Assembly (NCBI GenBank): GCA_900552545.1 | Contig: USAL01000113.1 | Coordinates: 1-5,950, forward strand | Direction of reading: 5' to 3' | From: an uncultured Sutterella sp. | Lineage (GTDB): Bacteria > Pseudomonadota > Gammaproteobacteria > Burkholderiales > Burkholderiaceae_F | Length of the DNA: 5,950 bases | Part shown: positions 5,353-5,950 of the stretch, one piece after another | Layout of the letters: each line of letters starts with the position of its first letter | How positions within the stretch are numbered: the stretch's first letter is position 1 | Translations under genes and position numbers: made by a program | Notes under the pieces: model-generated | Databases searched by the model: none | What the model saw: only the letters and a program-made list of their open reading frames with translations | Told to the model about the DNA's origin: nothing

Positions 5353-5559
5353 ATGGCTCAGGGTGTTGTCAAATGGTTCAATGATGCCAAAGGATTCGGC
5401 TTCATCACGCCCGACGACGGTGGCGAGGATCTGTTTGTCCATTTCACCGCAATCGAAATCGAAGGCTTCAAGACCCTCAAGGAAGGTCAGAAGGTGAGCT
5501 TTGAAGTGGTTGCAGGCCCCAAGGGCAAGCAGGCAGCACACGTTAAGCCTGAAAAGTAA
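5353..5559 (+). CDS. cspA: Cold-shock family RNA chaperone (CspA type)
   Basis: The product is a 68-residue single cold-shock domain, a five-stranded OB fold that binds single-stranded RNA and DNA and melts mRNA structure. The RNP1 motif KGFGFI (residues 13-18) and the RNP2 motif LFVHF (28-32) are intact, with the aromatic residues Trp8, Phe9, Phe15, Phe17, Phe29, His31 and Phe32 that stack on bases. The length is typical of CspA/CspE-like proteins, and there is no extra domain. I chose the ATG at 5353 because it gives the standard M..G.VKWFN start and has AAGGGAG ending seven bases upstream. A longer frame opening at 5302 adds 17 non-homologous residues and was rejected. The long upstream gap could hold a structured leader. 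It converges on icd, with a shared terminator between. Which paralogue it is (cspA, cspD, cspE) and whether it is cold-inducible cannot be told. Confidence 0.95.
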   Translation: MAQGVVKWFNDAKGFGFITPDDGGEDLFVHFTAIEIEGFKTLKEGQKVSFEVVAGPKGKQAAHVKPEK

Positions 5560-5570
5560 TTCCCTCGTCG

Positions 5571-5592
5571 AATTCCGGGGATGCCCGGAATT
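5571..5592 (+). repeat. Stem-loop just after the csp stop codon
   Basis: AATTCCGGG (5571-5579) pairs perfectly with CCCGGAATT (5584-5592) around a GATG loop. The same 3' arm can instead pair with GTAATTCC (5556-5563), which overlaps the csp stop codon, so two exclusive folds exist. It has no T-run and probably acts with the terminator that follows. Confidence 0.5.
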
Positions 5593-5601
5593 ACGATAGG
5601 A

Positions 5602-5649
5602 AGAAAGCCGCCGTCGAGTCAATGTTCTCGAAATCGGCGGCATTTTATT
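5602..5649. terminator. Bidirectional terminator between csp and icd
   Basis: GCCGCCG (5607-5613) pairs with CGGCGGC (5635-5641) and TCGAG (5614-5618) with CTCGA (5627-5631), leaving an AAT bulge and an 8-base loop. Rightward it is followed by ATTTTATT. Leftward, the complement of AAGAAA gives a T-rich run. It fits the end of both csp and the convergent icd transcript. Confidence 0.8.
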
Positions 5650-5680
5650 GCCTTTTGATTGTGGTTTTTCCTAGCCGCAG

Positions 5681-5710
5681 GGGCTGCCGGCAGCAGTCGT
5701 GCGGCAGCCC
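5681..5710. repeat. Strong GC-rich inverted repeat 3' of icd
   Basis: GGGCTGCCG (5681-5689) and CGGCAGCCC (5702-5710) are exact reverse complements around a 12-base loop. It lies 24 bases beyond the icd stop on the icd transcript. No T-run follows on either strand, so it is more likely an mRNA 3'-end hairpin than a terminator by itself. Confidence 0.5.
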
Positions 5711-5734
5711 TCCCGCGGAGCAGAAAGCCCGCGA

Positions 5735-5950
5735 TCAGATGCGCGCCAGAAGTTCGTTGCCGAACTCGCGGCAGCCGAGCTGTACGGCGCCCGGCGTGAG
5801 GCTTGCGAGATCGCCCGTGACGCGCCCCGAGGCGATCTGGGCTTCGACGGCTGCGATGACGAGGTCGGCCGCCTCGTTCCAGCCGATGTGGCGCAGCATC
5901 ATTTCGGTCGACAGAATCACCGAGCAGGGGTTGGCGAGGTTCTTGCCGGC
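5735..5950 (-). CDS. icd: Isocitrate dehydrogenase, C-terminal 71 residues (cut by right edge)
   Basis: Isocitrate dehydrogenase oxidatively decarboxylates isocitrate to 2-oxoglutarate in the TCA cycle. The 71 visible residues align without a gap to the last 71 of E. coli Icd (346-416, from memory): NP.S.ILS.EMMLRH.GW.EAADL near the start and C.EFG near the end. The frame is open to the window edge and stops at TGA (5737-5735). Three of the five positions that set NADP preference in E. coli are visible, and all differ: V351 is Ala, Y391 is Gly and R395 is Ser. Ala351 and Ser395 are the same changes used in the published NAD-preferring E. coli mutant, so this enzyme may use NAD. The other two positions (344, 345) lie just outside the window. 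It converges on csp with a shared terminator. Confidence 0.92.
   Translation of the reverse strand, partial: AGKNLANPCSVILSTEMMLRHIGWNEAADLVIAAVEAQIASGRVTGDLASLTPGAVQLGCREFGNELLARI

Noticed and set aside
5257..5643. 128-codon minus-strand frame opposite csp
   Set aside because: It covers the csp gene and both 3' hairpins on the opposite strand, with no recognisable content.

Overview
The window looks like chromosomal DNA from a GC-rich betaproteobacterium, probably Burkholderiales and possibly a gut-type Sutterellaceae relative. The reasons are a second-type IF-1 gene with a C-terminal extension, xseA placed directly before sodB, and DUF192, cold-shock and isocitrate dehydrogenase genes side by side. 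HemG, a menaquinone-dependent enzyme, would suit a low-oxygen lifestyle. The family-level placement is inference. There is no mobile element, CRISPR array, rRNA or tRNA that I can see.

Layout: (1) 1-1154, minus strand: hemG (protoporphyrinogen oxidase, flavodoxin type) followed by the N-terminal part of fadD (long-chain acyl-CoA synthetase), which runs off the left edge. The gap between them is filled exactly by a 65-codon open frame of doubtful reality. (2) 1155-1477: divergent intergenic region with a GC-rich terminator-like hairpin and an AT-rich perfect inverted repeat upstream of infA. (3) 1478-4277, plus strand: infA, xseA (exonuclease VII large subunit, GTG start preferred) and sodB (iron superoxide dismutase). 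SodB carries an unusual C-terminal tail with eight cysteines. (4) 4278-4433: a strong bidirectional terminator between sodB and a convergent gene for a small secreted DUF192 protein (4434-4892, minus). (5) 4893-5352: divergent, gene-free region with inverted repeats and a candidate promoter. (6) 5353-5559, plus: a cold-shock protein gene, then a bidirectional terminator, then the C-terminal 71 residues of icd on the minus strand, cut by the right edge.

Most genes are housekeeping: fatty acid activation, haem synthesis, translation initiation, DNA repair, oxidative stress defence, RNA chaperoning and the TCA cycle. Two protein-level oddities stand out. One is the metallothionein-like tail on SodB. 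The other is the icd C-terminus, where the three visible positions that set NADP preference in E. coli Icd (V351, Y391, R395) are Ala, Gly and Ser, pointing to an NAD-dependent enzyme. I found no clear evidence for a multi-gene undescribed system.
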